A stretch of 64,000 bases of DNA from Streptomyces sp. NBC_00457 (GCF_036014015.1 NZ_CP107905.1:3286001-3350000), one strand, 5' to 3'. Positions 43,467 to 53,010 are shown, counted from the stretch's first letter. The notes: a model not told the origin generated them from the sequence alone. Numbers and translations: made by a program.

Positions 43467-45518
43467 GTGAACCAGCCTGCCGAAAGCCAGACCCCGACCG
43501 GCGCGGTCAGCCTCGCCCAGTCCGCCCCCACCGTCGGCACGTTCCGTGAGCGGGGCGGGGCGCTGGAGTGGAGCGGACGTCAGGAGACCGTGCGCATCGA
43601 GCCGTGGGGACCGGACGCGGTGCGGGTCCGGGCCCGGCTCGGCGGGCCCGTGCTGGAAGGGCTGCCCGGCGCGCTCCTGGACGAGGCTCCGGCGACCGAG
43701 TCCATGGTCAAGGTCGGGGACGGAGAGGGCCGGCTGACGGTCGGCGCACTGACCGTGGAGGTCAACGCCGAGGGCATGATCCGGTTCCTGCGGACGGACG
43801 ACCTCTCCGAGATCCTCGCCGAGGAACGTGCGCATTTCTGGTGGCCTGGCCCCCGTCTCTACACGTCCGTCGGCAACGGCCACCACCGCCTGGAGCAGCG
43901 CTTCGCCGCCTACGACGACGAGAAGCTGTTCGGACTCGGCCAGCACCAGCACGGGCGCCTGGACCAGAAGGGCCTGGTCGTGGACCTGGTCCAGCGCAAC
44001 GCCGAGGTCGGCATCCCGGTCCTCACCTCCAGCCGCGGCTACACCCTGCTGTGGAACAACCCGGCGATCGGCCGGGTCGAGCTGGCGGGCAACGGCACCC
44101 GCTGGGTCGCCGACTCGGCCCGCCAGATCGACTACTGGATCACCGCGGGCGCCCCGGCCGAAGCCCAGCGCCGCTACAGCGCGGTGACCGGCCGCACCCC
44201 GATGCTGCCTAAGTGGGCGGCAGGCTTCTGGCAGTGCAAGCTGCGCTACCGCACGCAGGACGAACTCATGGCCGTGGCCCGGGAGTACAAGCGCCGGGGC
44301 CTGCCCATCTCCGCCATCGTCTGCGACTTCTTCCACTGGACCCATCTGGGCGAGTGGAAGTTCGACCCGAAGGAGTGGCCCGACCCGGCGGCAATGGTGC
44401 GGGAGCTGACGGAACTCGGCATCAAGCTCGTCGTGTCGGTCTGGCCGTCGGTGTCCCCGCTGAGCGAGAACCACCCGGTCATGGAGCAGCGCGGCTACTT
44501 CATCGGCACCCAGTACGGCCCCATGGCCCACGCCGACTGGCCCGACAAGGAGGTCGCCTCCACCGTCCAGGTCGCCTTCTACGACGCCACGAACCCCGAG
44601 GCGCGGGATTTCATGTGGTCGAAGGTGAAGGCGAACTACCTGGACCCGTACGGCATCACCGCCTTCTGGCTGGACGCCTGCGAGCCGGAGCTGAAGCCGG
44701 GCTTCCAGGAGAACCTGCGCTACTGGGCGGGCCCGGGCCTGGAGGTCGGGAACATGTACCCGGCCGAGAACTCCCGCGCCTTCCACGAAGGGCTGGTCGC
44801 GGAGGGCGAGTCCGAGATCGTCACCCTCAACCGCTCGGCCTGGGCGGGCAGTCAGCGCTACGGCGCCGCCCTGTGGTCCGGCGACATCGGCACCGACTTC
44901 CCGACCCTGCGCCGCCAGATCGCGGCGGGCCTCAACACCGCCCTGTCCGGCATCCCCTGGTGGAACACCGACATCGGCGGCTTCCACGGCGGCGACCCGA
45001 GCGACCCCGCGTACCAGGAAGTCATGGTCCGCTGGTTCCAGTTCGGCACGCTGTCCCCACTGATGCGTCTGCACGGCTTCCGGGACCCGGGCATGCCGCT
45101 GGGCCCCGAGATGACCGGCGGCCCGAACGAGGTCTGGTCCTACGGCGAGCAGGCCGGCGCGATCCTGGAGCGCTACCTGCGGCTGCGCGAGCGCCTGAAG
45201 CCGTACGTCCTCCAGGTCATGCGCGAGGCCCACGAGGAGGGCCTGCCGGTCATGCGCCCGCTGTTCCTGGAGTTCCCCGAGGACCAGGCGACGTGGTCGG
45301 TCGACGACTCCTACCTCTTCGGCCGGGATCTGCTGGTCGCGCCGGTCCTCACGGCGGGCGCCACGGCCCGCACCGCGTATCTCCCGGCGGGCGCGACCTG
45401 GACGGACGCGTGGACGGGGACGACGTACGAGGGCGGTACGACCGTGACGGTCGACGCCCCGCTGGACCGCATCCCGCTGTTTCTGCGGGACGGGGTCCGG
45501 CTACCGATAGGGGAGTAG
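43467..45518 (+). CDS. Glycoside hydrolase family 31, probable alpha-xylosidase
   Basis: Protein of 683 aa starting at the GTG at 43467 after GAGGAGAG. An N-terminal beta-sandwich (about 30-210) is followed by a TIM barrel with nucleophile Asp403 (FWLDACEPE) and acid/base Asp473 (LWSGDIGTD), then a C-terminal beta domain. There is no signal peptide, so it is cytosolic. GH31 includes alpha-glucosidases and alpha-xylosidases; the WLDACEPE type and neighbouring GH12, GH42, GH95 and GH3 genes favour removal of alpha-1,6-xylose from xyloglucan oligosaccharides. Cotranscribed with the LacI gene. A hairpin follows. Confidence 0.9.
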   Translation: MNQPAESQTPTGAVSLAQSAPTVGTFRERGGALEWSGRQETVRIEPWGPDAVRVRARLGGPVLEGLPGALLDEAPATESMVKVGDGEGRLTVGALTVEVNAEGMIRFLRTDDLSEILAEERAHFWWPGPRLYTSVGNGHHRLEQRFAAYDDEKLFGLGQHQHGRLDQKGLVVDLVQRNAEVGIPVLTSSRGYTLLWNNPAIGRVELAGNGTRWVADSARQIDYWITAGAPAEAQRRYSAVTGRTPMLPKWAAGFWQCKLRYRTQDELMAVAREYKRRGLPISAIVCDFFHWTHLGEWKFDPKEWPDPAAMVRELTELGIKLVVSVWPSVSPLSENHPVMEQRGYFIGTQYGPMAHADWPDKEVASTVQVAFYDATNPEARDFMWSKVKANYLDPYGITAFWLDACEPELKPGFQENLRYWAGPGLEVGNMYPAENSRAFHEGLVAEGESEIVTLNRSAWAGSQRYGAALWSGDIGTDFPTLRRQIAAGLNTALSGIPWWNTDIGGFHGGDPSDPAYQEVMVRWFQFGTLSPLMRLHGFRDPGMPLGPEMTGGPNEVWSYGEQAGAILERYLRLRERLKPYVLQVMREAHEEGLPVMRPLFLEFPEDQATWSVDDSYLFGRDLLVAPVLTAGATARTAYLPAGATWTDAWTGTTYEGGTTVTVDAPLDRIPLFLRDGVRLPIGE

Positions 45519-45526
45519 CCGGGCGG

Positions 45527-45560
45527 GAGGTGGCCGAAGCCTGACGGTTCCGGCCATCTC
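45527..45560 (+). terminator. Terminator after the GH31 gene
   Basis: GAGGTGGCCG (45527-45536) pairs with CGGCCATCTC (45551-45560) with one G-T wobble, followed by TGTTTC. It begins 9 bases after the GH31 stop codon. Confidence 0.65.
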
Positions 45561-45657
45561 TGTTTCACCGGGGTTTTCGTCTCAACGCCGCTGAGTGACA
45601 GGCGAGTTGGACTGGGTAGGGTCCCTCCGTTCCGCACCGTCTGCCGAAGGGTGCCTC

Positions 45658-46845
45658 GTGTCCTCCGCTCCGCTCCCTCTGACGCTGGCCAATCTGTTGC
45701 TGCGTCCCGCGTTCGGATCCCGTCGCGACCCGGACCGGGTGTTCGACCGGATCGCCGAGAAGGCCCGGCAGACGGACGGGGACGAGTGGTTCACCGACGG
45801 CTTCCGGTTGCTGCTGCGTGAGTGGGCGGCCGACGAAGGGCTGTCTCCGGTCGGCTGGCAGTCCGCGCAGGCCCACGTCCGCAGGCACCTGACCAACCGG
45901 GCCCGGATCCGGCGGCTGATCGCCGAGCAGCCCGCCATCGAGCAGGAGACCGTCGAGAAGCCGGTGTTCGTGGTGGGTCTCCCGCGCACCGCCACCACGC
46001 TCACCCACAACGTGCTGTCCCTCTCCGACGAGCACCGCTGCCCCCGGCTGTGGGAGTTGCTCGCCCCCGGCCTCGAACCGTCCCCCCGCGAGCGGCGGAA
46101 GGCGATCGCTTCCGCGCGCCGGACGCTCGACGGCACCTATCTGCTCACCCCGCGCTTCCGCGACATCCACCCCATGACCGCCGAGGGCCCGGAGGAGTGC
46201 ACGTTCCTCCTGCCGCACGCTCTGGTGCCGCTGTCCCAGGCCCACCTGCCGGAGTACCACGCCCGGCAGTTCGAGCGGGACATGGTTCCCGACTACCGCC
46301 ATCTCAAGCAGTGCTTCCAGGTGCTCCAGTACGGCCGCCCGCGCCGCCGCTGGATCCTGAAGTCCCCCATGCACACCGGGAACCTCGATGCCCTGCTCGC
46401 CGTGTTCCCGGACGCCACGCTCGTGTGGACTCATCGCGACCCGGCGACCGCCGTCGCCTCGTTCTGCAGCCTGGTCGAGTGCGGCATGGCCATCTCCCGG
46501 CGCAAAGTCGACCTGCACGCCCTCGGCGCCACCTGGCTCGACCTGCTGAGCCGCTCCGCCGCGCGCGGTGTCGCCGCCCGGGCCGCCATCCCCCGCCATT
46601 CCCTGGTCGACGTGCCGTACTCCTGGCTCGGCACCGACCCGGCCGCCGGCGCCCCCAAGCTCTTCGCGGCCATCGGCGCCCGCTGGACCGAAGCGGATGC
46701 CGCCCGGCTCCCCGGCGTCACCGCCCGCCCCAAAGGCACCCGCCACCACACCTACGACCTGTCCCGCTACGGCCTGACCCGCGCCGACGTCGAGGCCGCC
46801 TTCTCCGGCTACAACGCACTGCGGGCCGAGGTCGACCGCGCCTGA
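45658..46845 (+). CDS. Sulfotransferase family protein
   Basis: Protein of 395 aa. I prefer the GTG at 45658, with GAAGG 6-7 bases upstream, over a GTG at 45595. It has the PAPS-dependent sulfotransferase fold: 5'-phosphosulfate loop VVGLPRTATTLTHNVL (about 80-95), and the 3'-phosphate region WILKSPMHTGNLDALLAVFPDATLVWTHRDP. Charged residues in these motifs are intact. It has no signal peptide. It interrupts the glycan cluster, and no operator lies before it, so its link to sugar metabolism is uncertain. The acceptor is unknown. Confidence 0.85.
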   Translation: MSSAPLPLTLANLLLRPAFGSRRDPDRVFDRIAEKARQTDGDEWFTDGFRLLLREWAADEGLSPVGWQSAQAHVRRHLTNRARIRRLIAEQPAIEQETVEKPVFVVGLPRTATTLTHNVLSLSDEHRCPRLWELLAPGLEPSPRERRKAIASARRTLDGTYLLTPRFRDIHPMTAEGPEECTFLLPHALVPLSQAHLPEYHARQFERDMVPDYRHLKQCFQVLQYGRPRRRWILKSPMHTGNLDALLAVFPDATLVWTHRDPATAVASFCSLVECGMAISRRKVDLHALGATWLDLLSRSAARGVAARAAIPRHSLVDVPYSWLGTDPAAGAPKLFAAIGARWTEADAARLPGVTARPKGTRHHTYDLSRYGLTRADVEAAFSGYNALRAEVDRA

Positions 46846-46876
46846 CGGCACGGACCGGCCCCGGCCCGGGTGTCGG

Positions 46877-47596
46877 TCAACTACTGCTGACCGTCAGGTT
46901 GTTGGTGCGGAAGTCGAGCCCGCCGGACGACGAGGTGATCTCGTAGCCGAACTGGACGTCGCCGATGGTCTCGTTGCTGGACATCCAGCCCTTGGTGCCG
47001 GAGATCCAGCTGAGGATCGGCTTGATGTTCACGCTGCCGGAGCTGGAGTCGGACGTCCGCAGGAACGAGAACACTTCGTTGACGCCGTTGCTGCCCTTGT
47101 AGACGTTCCACGTGTGGCCGCCGAGGGTGACGCTGCCCTGCGAGGTGCCCAGCGGACCGACGGCTCCGTTGTAGTTGACCCAGAGCATGATCTCGTAGTC
47201 GTAGTCCGTGTCCCAGATGTCGTACGACGTGTTGTACGCGCCGGACGACGGGACCGTGACGTTGTAGTTGCTGGTGAGCGAGCCGATGGAAGCGATCGTC
47301 TTGTTGATCACCTTCTTGGAGTTGGGGTACGACTTGATGCCGCCGGTGTTGGGGTGGTTGGCCCAGACTCCCCAGTTGGTGCCGGAGTTGGCCCAGACGC
47401 ACTGGCTGCCGGCGCCGGAGCCCCAGATGTTGTTGTAGAGCGTGTAGCCGTTCAGGTTCGTGTTGCCCCACTGGTCGCAGGAGTTCCAGACGGCGGCCTG
47501 GGCGGGGGCGGAGGCGAGACCGACAGTGGCACCGAGCGCGAGCGCCGGAGCCAGCAGGGCCTTGGTGATTCTGCCGAGCGTGCGGGTTGTTGCCAT
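46877..47596 (-). CDS. Secreted glycoside hydrolase family 12 endoglucanase/xyloglucanase
   Basis: Protein of 239 aa with a Sec signal peptide (1-35, cleavage after AQAA). The mature beta-jelly-roll has the GH12 landmarks: NNIWGS, YDIWDTDYDYEIMLWVNYNG with the nucleophile Glu135, and VQFGYEITS with the acid/base Glu219. Two Cys (40 and 66) can form the conserved N-terminal disulfide. GH12 contains endo-beta-1,4-glucanases and xyloglucan-specific endoglucanases. No carbohydrate-binding module follows. The only exported enzyme in the cluster, so it should make the oligosaccharides that the ABC system imports. It follows GH95 by 69 bases on the same strand. Confidence 0.92.
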   Translation of the reverse strand: MATTRTLGRITKALLAPALALGATVGLASAPAQAAVWNSCDQWGNTNLNGYTLYNNIWGSGAGSQCVWANSGTNWGVWANHPNTGGIKSYPNSKKVINKTIASIGSLTSNYNVTVPSSGAYNTSYDIWDTDYDYEIMLWVNYNGAVGPLGTSQGSVTLGGHTWNVYKGSNGVNEVFSFLRTSDSSSGSVNIKPILSWISGTKGWMSSNETIGDVQFGYEITSSSGGLDFRTNNLTVSSS

Positions 47597-47665
47597 GGTG
47601 TCCCTTCCATGGATGGGGGGATGAGCACGGGTCTAGCAGGGGACTAGCAAGGGACTAGCGGTGAT

Positions 47666-49972
47666 TCACCACGTCTTCAGGGTGAGGACGTGGTCTTCTC
47701 CGGCGACGAGGTCGAGCGGCCGTGCACCGGAGGAAGTCCGGAGTTCGACGCGGTGGGTACGGGTGGGGCGTACGACTGCGGTGGCTTGCTGTGGGCTCCA
47801 GCTGAGGTCGACCTCCGCGCCGAACCTCGTGCGGATGCCGGTGAGTTCGCCCTTCGGATACGCCGCCGGAAGCGCGGGCAGCAGCACCAGCCGGTCCGGG
47901 GTCGACTGCACGAGCATCTCGATCACGACCGCGGGCAGGGTGTGGGCGGCGTCCGCGTTGTAGACGTCGAGGTTCGGGTAGTGCGAACTCATCAGCGAGG
48001 CGTGGAAGAAGTCGCCCTTGAGGACCTGGCCGAGGGCATGCGCCACCCGGTCGCCGTCGCGCAGCCGGGCCGCGACGAGGGCGTGGTGGAGGTGGCCGTG
48101 CGCGGAGTCGTTCTCGGCGCCGCGGAGTTCGAGGGCACGATGTGCGGCGCCGGCGAGGTCCGGGGTGTCGTAGGGGTTGATCTCGTCGAGCGGCCAGACG
48201 CCGTAGAGGTGGCTGAGGTGCCGGTGGTCGTAGGTGTCGTCGAGGCCCGGCCAGGCCCATTCCGCGAGTGCGCCGTCGTCGTTGATCCGGTGCGGCGGAA
48301 GCCGGTCGGCGAGGGCACGCCACGCCTGTGCCTTCTCCGGGTGGTACTCGGCGGCCGTGCGCAGCGCGTGTCGGGCCGCGGAGAGGTCCATCGCCGCGTT
48401 GATCGCGCCCCAGCTCGCGTTCGCGGGCCGGTTCTCGGGTGAGTAGGAGGGGACGAGGACGAGGTGTCCGTCGTCGTCGGTGCGGGTGAGGAAGTCCTCG
48501 TAGAACTGGGCGACTTCGGCGAGCGTGTCGGCGGTGCGCGGGTCGCGTTCGCCGCGGGTCTCGTCGTGGTCGACGAGCGGCTTGAGCAGCCAGTCGGCGC
48601 CGGCGGTCCACAGGTGCAGCGGGTATTCGCGGTTGAAGTGGTACGTCAACCCGGACTCGCCGTCGCTGTGGGCCGGGGCGACGGCGCCCCGGGCACCGAA
48701 GATCGCGCGGGCGTTCTCACGCCAGTCCGGAAGCTGGCGGCCGATGAGGCCGGCGAGGGCGTCGGTGACTTCAGGGAGCGCGGTGGCCGCGGCCGACGCG
48801 GTCTGGAGGTTGACGTTGGCGTCGTTGGTGAACGCCCCTGACCAGGCCGTGTTCCAGTCGCCGGTCCACAGGCCGGTGAGGCGGGGCGGGAGCAGGCCGG
48901 CGGCGGAGAGCAAGTGGTAGCGGCCTGCGGCGAAGAGGCGTTCCAGGAAGGCCGGGCTCTCGGGCTGCTCCAGCAACTCCGAGCCTGGCAGGGCGCGTTC
49001 GGTGGGGTCGGCGTCCAGGTCGAGTGTCACGCGCGTGTAGGCGGTGCGGTGGAGGGTGGTGTGGCGGTCGAGGAGGTGGGTGTAGGGGTCGGTCGGTTGG
49101 CGCTTGTCTGCGGGCCCGCTGTGGCTGGTCGCGCAGTTCCCCGCGCCCCTTTGGGGCGCTGCCGCACCGCAGTCGACTTCGCCTGGGCCGCCCAGTGCCT
49201 GGTGCGGGACCAGATCTCGCAGTGCCCGGGAGACAGTGGGCACGTCGATCTCGCCGGTGTGGCGCAGGACGCGGGTCAGCAGCAGGGCCGAGGCGGCGCC
49301 GGTGAGCTGGAGACCTAGCGGCGTGAGTGTGGTACGGCCGCCGGTGACGATGACCAGCGTGATGCCCGTGTACGCGCGGTCGCTGCCCGGGTAGCGGGCG
49401 CGCAGGTTGAGCAGGGCGCCGTCGGAGGTGAGGACGGCGCCGTGGCCGACGGCGAGGTCGTGCGGGGCGCCGGGGAGGCGGTGGTCGAGGGCGATCGTGA
49501 GATCGGCGCCGGTGACCCGCTGGACGATGACGTCGTCGGCGCGGGAGACGAAGACGCGGCTGTCCCAGCCGTCGCCTTCGGCATGGGTGACGCCGGTGGT
49601 GAAGTCGACCGAGCGACGGTAGTGCCTGCCCGCGCCGGACGCCCTCCGCAGCCGTATATGAAAGGCCGGATGGAAGGGCTGCACCCACTGGAGGTCGCGC
49701 CCGTCCGTGAAGTCCTCCGCCGCCCGCACGTCCCCGGCGAGCAACCGGTCCTGGAGTTGGGGGAGTTGAGAGGCCAGCTCGGGCGGGCGGGCGCGCTCGC
49801 CGCTGTTGGGGCGGACGAGGGTGTGGTGGGTGACGACGACCCGCTCGTCGTTCGGGTCACCGAACACAAGGGCGCCGTGGTGGCCGTTGCCGCTGAGGTA
49901 GCCGTCCTCCCAGCGGGTGGCGGGGGTGGGCTCCCAGGTGCCGTGGACGGGGCCGGCGGGGTGGGTCGTCAT
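47666..49972 (-). CDS. Glycoside hydrolase family 95, probable alpha-L-fucosidase
   Basis: Protein of 768 aa. The ATG at 49972 overlaps the GH42 stop codon (ATGA). The N-terminal beta domain begins WEPTPATRWEDGYLSGNGHHGALVFGDP, a typical GH95 start. The (alpha/alpha)6 catalytic domain shows GLWTGDWNTAWSGAFTNDANVNLQ, PSYSPENRP and HRHLSHLYGVWPLDEI. GH95 enzymes cleave alpha-1,2-L-fucose or alpha-L-galactose, both found at xyloglucan side-chain ends. There is no signal peptide. Residues about 271-289 (AAAPQRGAGNCATSHSGPAD) are encoded by a dispersed repeat, presumably in a linker between domains. Confidence 0.9.
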   Translation of the reverse strand: MTTHPAGPVHGTWEPTPATRWEDGYLSGNGHHGALVFGDPNDERVVVTHHTLVRPNSGERARPPELASQLPQLQDRLLAGDVRAAEDFTDGRDLQWVQPFHPAFHIRLRRASGAGRHYRRSVDFTTGVTHAEGDGWDSRVFVSRADDVIVQRVTGADLTIALDHRLPGAPHDLAVGHGAVLTSDGALLNLRARYPGSDRAYTGITLVIVTGGRTTLTPLGLQLTGAASALLLTRVLRHTGEIDVPTVSRALRDLVPHQALGGPGEVDCGAAAPQRGAGNCATSHSGPADKRQPTDPYTHLLDRHTTLHRTAYTRVTLDLDADPTERALPGSELLEQPESPAFLERLFAAGRYHLLSAAGLLPPRLTGLWTGDWNTAWSGAFTNDANVNLQTASAAATALPEVTDALAGLIGRQLPDWRENARAIFGARGAVAPAHSDGESGLTYHFNREYPLHLWTAGADWLLKPLVDHDETRGERDPRTADTLAEVAQFYEDFLTRTDDDGHLVLVPSYSPENRPANASWGAINAAMDLSAARHALRTAAEYHPEKAQAWRALADRLPPHRINDDGALAEWAWPGLDDTYDHRHLSHLYGVWPLDEINPYDTPDLAGAAHRALELRGAENDSAHGHLHHALVAARLRDGDRVAHALGQVLKGDFFHASLMSSHYPNLDVYNADAAHTLPAVVIEMLVQSTPDRLVLLPALPAAYPKGELTGIRTRFGAEVDLSWSPQQATAVVRPTRTHRVELRTSSGARPLDLVAGEDHVLTLKTW
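49106..49159. repeat. Dispersed repeat (family A/B variant) inside the GH95 gene
   Basis: Contains GTGGCTGGTCGCGCAGTTCC and CCGCGCCCCTTTGGGGCG. It matches, in reverse, the intergenic copy at 51991-52037 (GGGGCGCGGGGAACTGCGCG) and shares its left part with family A. Here it is translated in frame. Confidence 0.85.
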
Positions 49973-51948
49973 GGGCGCAGCACCGCCACTCCGTAGCGGC
50001 CGAGGGTGAGTTGGTCCGTGCACGACTCCCCCGTGAGCAGGTCGTGGTGGGTGCCGGGAACGTCGACGGTCACCGGCTCGCGTCCGTGGTTGAGGACGAA
50101 CAGTAGATCACCGCGGCGGACGGCCTCCACGCGCGGGGGCAGGCCGTCGAGCACGGGCCGGGCGCCCGCGTCGGTGGCGATCCGGGAGAGCAGGTCGCGC
50201 AGCGCGTCCGGCTCGGGGAGGGTGGAGACGTACCAGGCGCGATCCTTGTGGAGCACGGCGGGTAGGCCGTCGAGTTCGCCGCCCTTGTACGAGATGGTCG
50301 TCGCGCCGCCTCCGGTCTCGATCTCCTCCGACCAAAGCGTCCCGCGGAACCCGTCGCACTCGACGGTCTCCCCCGCGTCCAGCGGCCACCACTCGTGCAG
50401 GGTGCGGATGCCGAACAGCTCGCGCAGCCGGGCGTCCATGCCGCCGGGGCGTACCCGGTCGTCCTCGTCGGCGATGCCGGTGAGGAAGCCGCAGACGAGG
50501 GTGCCGCCGCCGTGGACGTACGCGAGGAGGTTCTCGATCGCCGTGTCCGTGAGGAGGTATAGCTGCGGGGCGACGACGAGCTTGTACCGGGTGAGGTCGT
50601 GCTCGGGGTGGGCGAAGTCGGTGGTGAGGTGGGCCTCCCAGAGGGCGCGATGCCAGGCGCGGAGGATGTCGGGGTGGTCGACGTGGGTGGAGAGACGGCC
50701 GTCGTGGGCGCCGGCCCACCAGGAGTGCCAGTCGTGGAGGACGGCGATGTCGGACGTGACCCGACCGCCAGTGACCTCGCCACTGATCCTGTGCAGCTCA
50801 GCCCCCAGCTGCTTGACCTCCTGATAGGTACGGCCCTCCTCCCCCGCGTGGCTGACCATCCCGGAGTGGAACTTCTCCGCGCCCTGCCGGGACTGCCGCC
50901 ACTGGAAGTAGCAGACGGCGTCGGCACCGCGGGCCACCGCCTGGAGCGACCAGAGGCGATTCATTCCGCGCGGCTTGGGATGGTTGACGCCCCTCCAGTT
51001 GACCGGCCCTGCCGCCTGCTCCATCAGCATCCAGGGGCCGCGGGCCTGCGAACGGGTCATGTCCTGCACGACGGCGCCGCTCTGGGCGCCGTACGGATCA
51101 CGCGGATCGGGATAGATGTCGACGGAGACGACATCCTCCTCGTCCGCCCAGCGCCAGGCGTCCTGCCCCACCCACAGCGGCATGAAGTTGCTGGTCACCG
51201 GGATATGCGGGGTGTGCCGCCGGACGATGTCCCGCTCGGCGACGTAGCACTCCAGGAGCATGTCGGAGGTGAAGCGTTTGAAGTCCAGTACCTGGGTGGG
51301 GTTCTTGAGGTAATGCGCATGGCGCGGCGGGAGCACCTCGTCCCACTCGCCGTAGCCCTGACTCCAGAAGGCGGTGCCCCAGGCCGTGTTGAGGGCGTCG
51401 AGGGTGCCGTACTTCCCCTGAAGCCACCGCCGGAAACGGGCAGCGGCCTCATCGCCCCAGTCGAATGTGCAGTACTCGTTGTTGATGTGCCACAGGGTGA
51501 GGGCGGGGTGACTGCCGTAGCGCGCGGCGAGATCCTCGGTGATGGCAGCGGCATACCGTCGATACGCCTCACTGGAGTGCGAGAAATGCTGCCGCCCACC
51601 CCACCATTCGACGCGCCCGTCCTCGTCACGGGGCAAGGTCTCCGGGTGAAGCCGACCGAGCCACGGCGGCGGCGAGGCAGTGGGCGTGGAAAGAACCACA
51701 CCGATGCCATGGTCGTGCATCAGATCCATGAGCCGATCGAGCCACCCGAACTCCCGCGCCCCCGGCCGGGGTTCGAGCTTCGCCCAGGAGAAGACCCCGA
51801 GGGTGACGGAATTGACGCGTGCCTCTTTCATCAGCCGCACATCATCGAGCCACACCTCCTCCGGCCACTGCTCAGGGTTGTAGTCACCGCCGTAGACGAT
51901 GCGACCACGCGTGACATCACTGAGGGCCGGCAGATGGGACGTGCCCAT
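49969..51948 (-). CDS. Glycoside hydrolase family 42 beta-galactosidase
   Basis: Protein of 659 aa. The TIM barrel opens with IVYGGDYNPEQWPEEVWLDDVRLMKEA, the GH42 hallmark. The acid/base is Glu158 in HINNEY, and the nucleophile is Glu310 in WMLMEQAAGP. A trimerisation domain (LVVAPQLYLLTDTAIENLLAYVHGGGTLV) and a small C-terminal beta domain follow. No signal peptide. In the cluster context it would remove beta-1,2-galactose from xylose branches of imported xyloglucan fragments, after fucose is taken off by GH95. Translation is coupled to GH95 by a 4-base overlap. Confidence 0.93.
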   Translation of the reverse strand: MGTSHLPALSDVTRGRIVYGGDYNPEQWPEEVWLDDVRLMKEARVNSVTLGVFSWAKLEPRPGAREFGWLDRLMDLMHDHGIGVVLSTPTASPPPWLGRLHPETLPRDEDGRVEWWGGRQHFSHSSEAYRRYAAAITEDLAARYGSHPALTLWHINNEYCTFDWGDEAAARFRRWLQGKYGTLDALNTAWGTAFWSQGYGEWDEVLPPRHAHYLKNPTQVLDFKRFTSDMLLECYVAERDIVRRHTPHIPVTSNFMPLWVGQDAWRWADEEDVVSVDIYPDPRDPYGAQSGAVVQDMTRSQARGPWMLMEQAAGPVNWRGVNHPKPRGMNRLWSLQAVARGADAVCYFQWRQSRQGAEKFHSGMVSHAGEEGRTYQEVKQLGAELHRISGEVTGGRVTSDIAVLHDWHSWWAGAHDGRLSTHVDHPDILRAWHRALWEAHLTTDFAHPEHDLTRYKLVVAPQLYLLTDTAIENLLAYVHGGGTLVCGFLTGIADEDDRVRPGGMDARLRELFGIRTLHEWWPLDAGETVECDGFRGTLWSEEIETGGGATTISYKGGELDGLPAVLHKDRAWYVSTLPEPDALRDLLSRIATDAGARPVLDGLPPRVEAVRRGDLLFVLNHGREPVTVDVPGTHHDLLTGESCTDQLTLGRYGVAVLRP

Positions 51949-51990
51949 GACACACCTCGTTCTACGAAAGAAGGGGACTGGAGAGACCTA

Positions 51991-52037
51991 TAGGGGCGCG
52001 GGGAACTGCGCGACAAGCCACAACGAACCCGCAGCCG
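51991..52037. repeat. Dispersed repeat (family A/B variant), intergenic copy
   Basis: TAGGGGCGCGGGGAACTGCG, then CGACAAGCCACAACGAACCCGC. It is the reverse complement of the block at 49106-49159. It occupies the 126-bp gap between the permease and GH42 genes and may affect readthrough from the transporter into the hydrolases. Confidence 0.85.
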
Positions 52038-52074
52038 CCAAACGATCGAAAGCACCCCTCGAATAGGCGCCCCG

Positions 52075-53010
52075 TCACCCCTTAACCGCCCCCGTCAACA
52101 TCCCCTTCTTGAAATGCCGCTGCACAAACGGCGAAAGCACAGCCACCGGCAACAAAGCCATCACCATCACAGCCATCTGCACAGCAAGCCCCGACAACTG
52201 CCCCGTCTTGATGGCCTGCCCCAACCCCACCGGCGCCTCCTGCTTCTGCACCAGCTGGATCATGACGTTCTGCAACGGCATCATGTCCTGCTCGTTCAGA
52301 TACAACGACGCATTGAACCAAGCACTCCAGTACCCCACCGCATAGAACAACGTGATCACCGCGATGACGGCCCGCGACAACGGCATGACGATCTGCCAGA
52401 GAACCCGGAAATCCCCCGCCCCGTCGATCCGCGCACTGTCGATCAGCTCCTGCGAGATCCCCATGAAGAATCCTCGCAGCACCAGGATGTTGAAGACACT
52501 GATCGCACTCGGCAGGATCAACGCGAGATACGTGTCGGTCAGCCCGAGAGTCTGCACCAGCAGATACGTGGGAATGAGCCCGGCGCTGAAGAACATCGTC
52601 GCCAGCAGCGTCATCAGGATCCACCGGTGCGCCAGCGACCCGGTCCGGGACAACCCGTACGCACACAGCACGGACACGGTCATCGAGAAGGCCGTACCGA
52701 CCAGCGTGACCAGCACGCTGATGATCGCGGCCCGCGTGACCTGACCGCCGCTGAGCAGTTCCGTGTAGGCGATGAAGGTGATGTCCTTGGGGATCATCAC
52801 CAGCCCGCCGGCCTCGTCGATGGTCTTGCGCGAGGACAGACTGGTGACCACCACGATCCACAGCGGAAAGAGGATCGCGAAGCAGGCGAGCCCCAGGACC
52901 AGCCCTTTGCCCGCCAGCCCCACCTTGGTGGGCTCCTCCTCCCACACGGGACGAGGAGGCGCAGCCCAACGCCCGGGCGTTCGCGCGGGTTTGTCGATGA
53001 CGGCGGTCAC
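52075..53010 (-). CDS. ABC sugar permease, MalG/YtcP type
   Basis: Membrane protein of 311 aa. The GTG at 53010 overlaps the stop codon of the preceding permease (GTGA). Six transmembrane helices are visible, starting GLVLGLACFAILFPLWIVVV. The EAA-type loop for ATPase contact reads SARIDGAGDFRVLWQIVMPLS. It is CUT1 family, closest in style to the LplB/LplC-YtcP permeases that import oligosaccharides. The C-terminus ends GMLTGAVKG, standard for this subfamily. No ATPase gene lies nearby; Streptomyces CUT1 importers usually share a common MsiK ATPase. Confidence 0.93.
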   Translation of the reverse strand: MTAVIDKPARTPGRWAAPPRPVWEEEPTKVGLAGKGLVLGLACFAILFPLWIVVVTSLSSRKTIDEAGGLVMIPKDITFIAYTELLSGGQVTRAAIISVLVTLVGTAFSMTVSVLCAYGLSRTGSLAHRWILMTLLATMFFSAGLIPTYLLVQTLGLTDTYLALILPSAISVFNILVLRGFFMGISQELIDSARIDGAGDFRVLWQIVMPLSRAVIAVITLFYAVGYWSAWFNASLYLNEQDMMPLQNVMIQLVQKQEAPVGLGQAIKTGQLSGLAVQMAVMVMALLPVAVLSPFVQRHFKKGMLTGAVKG

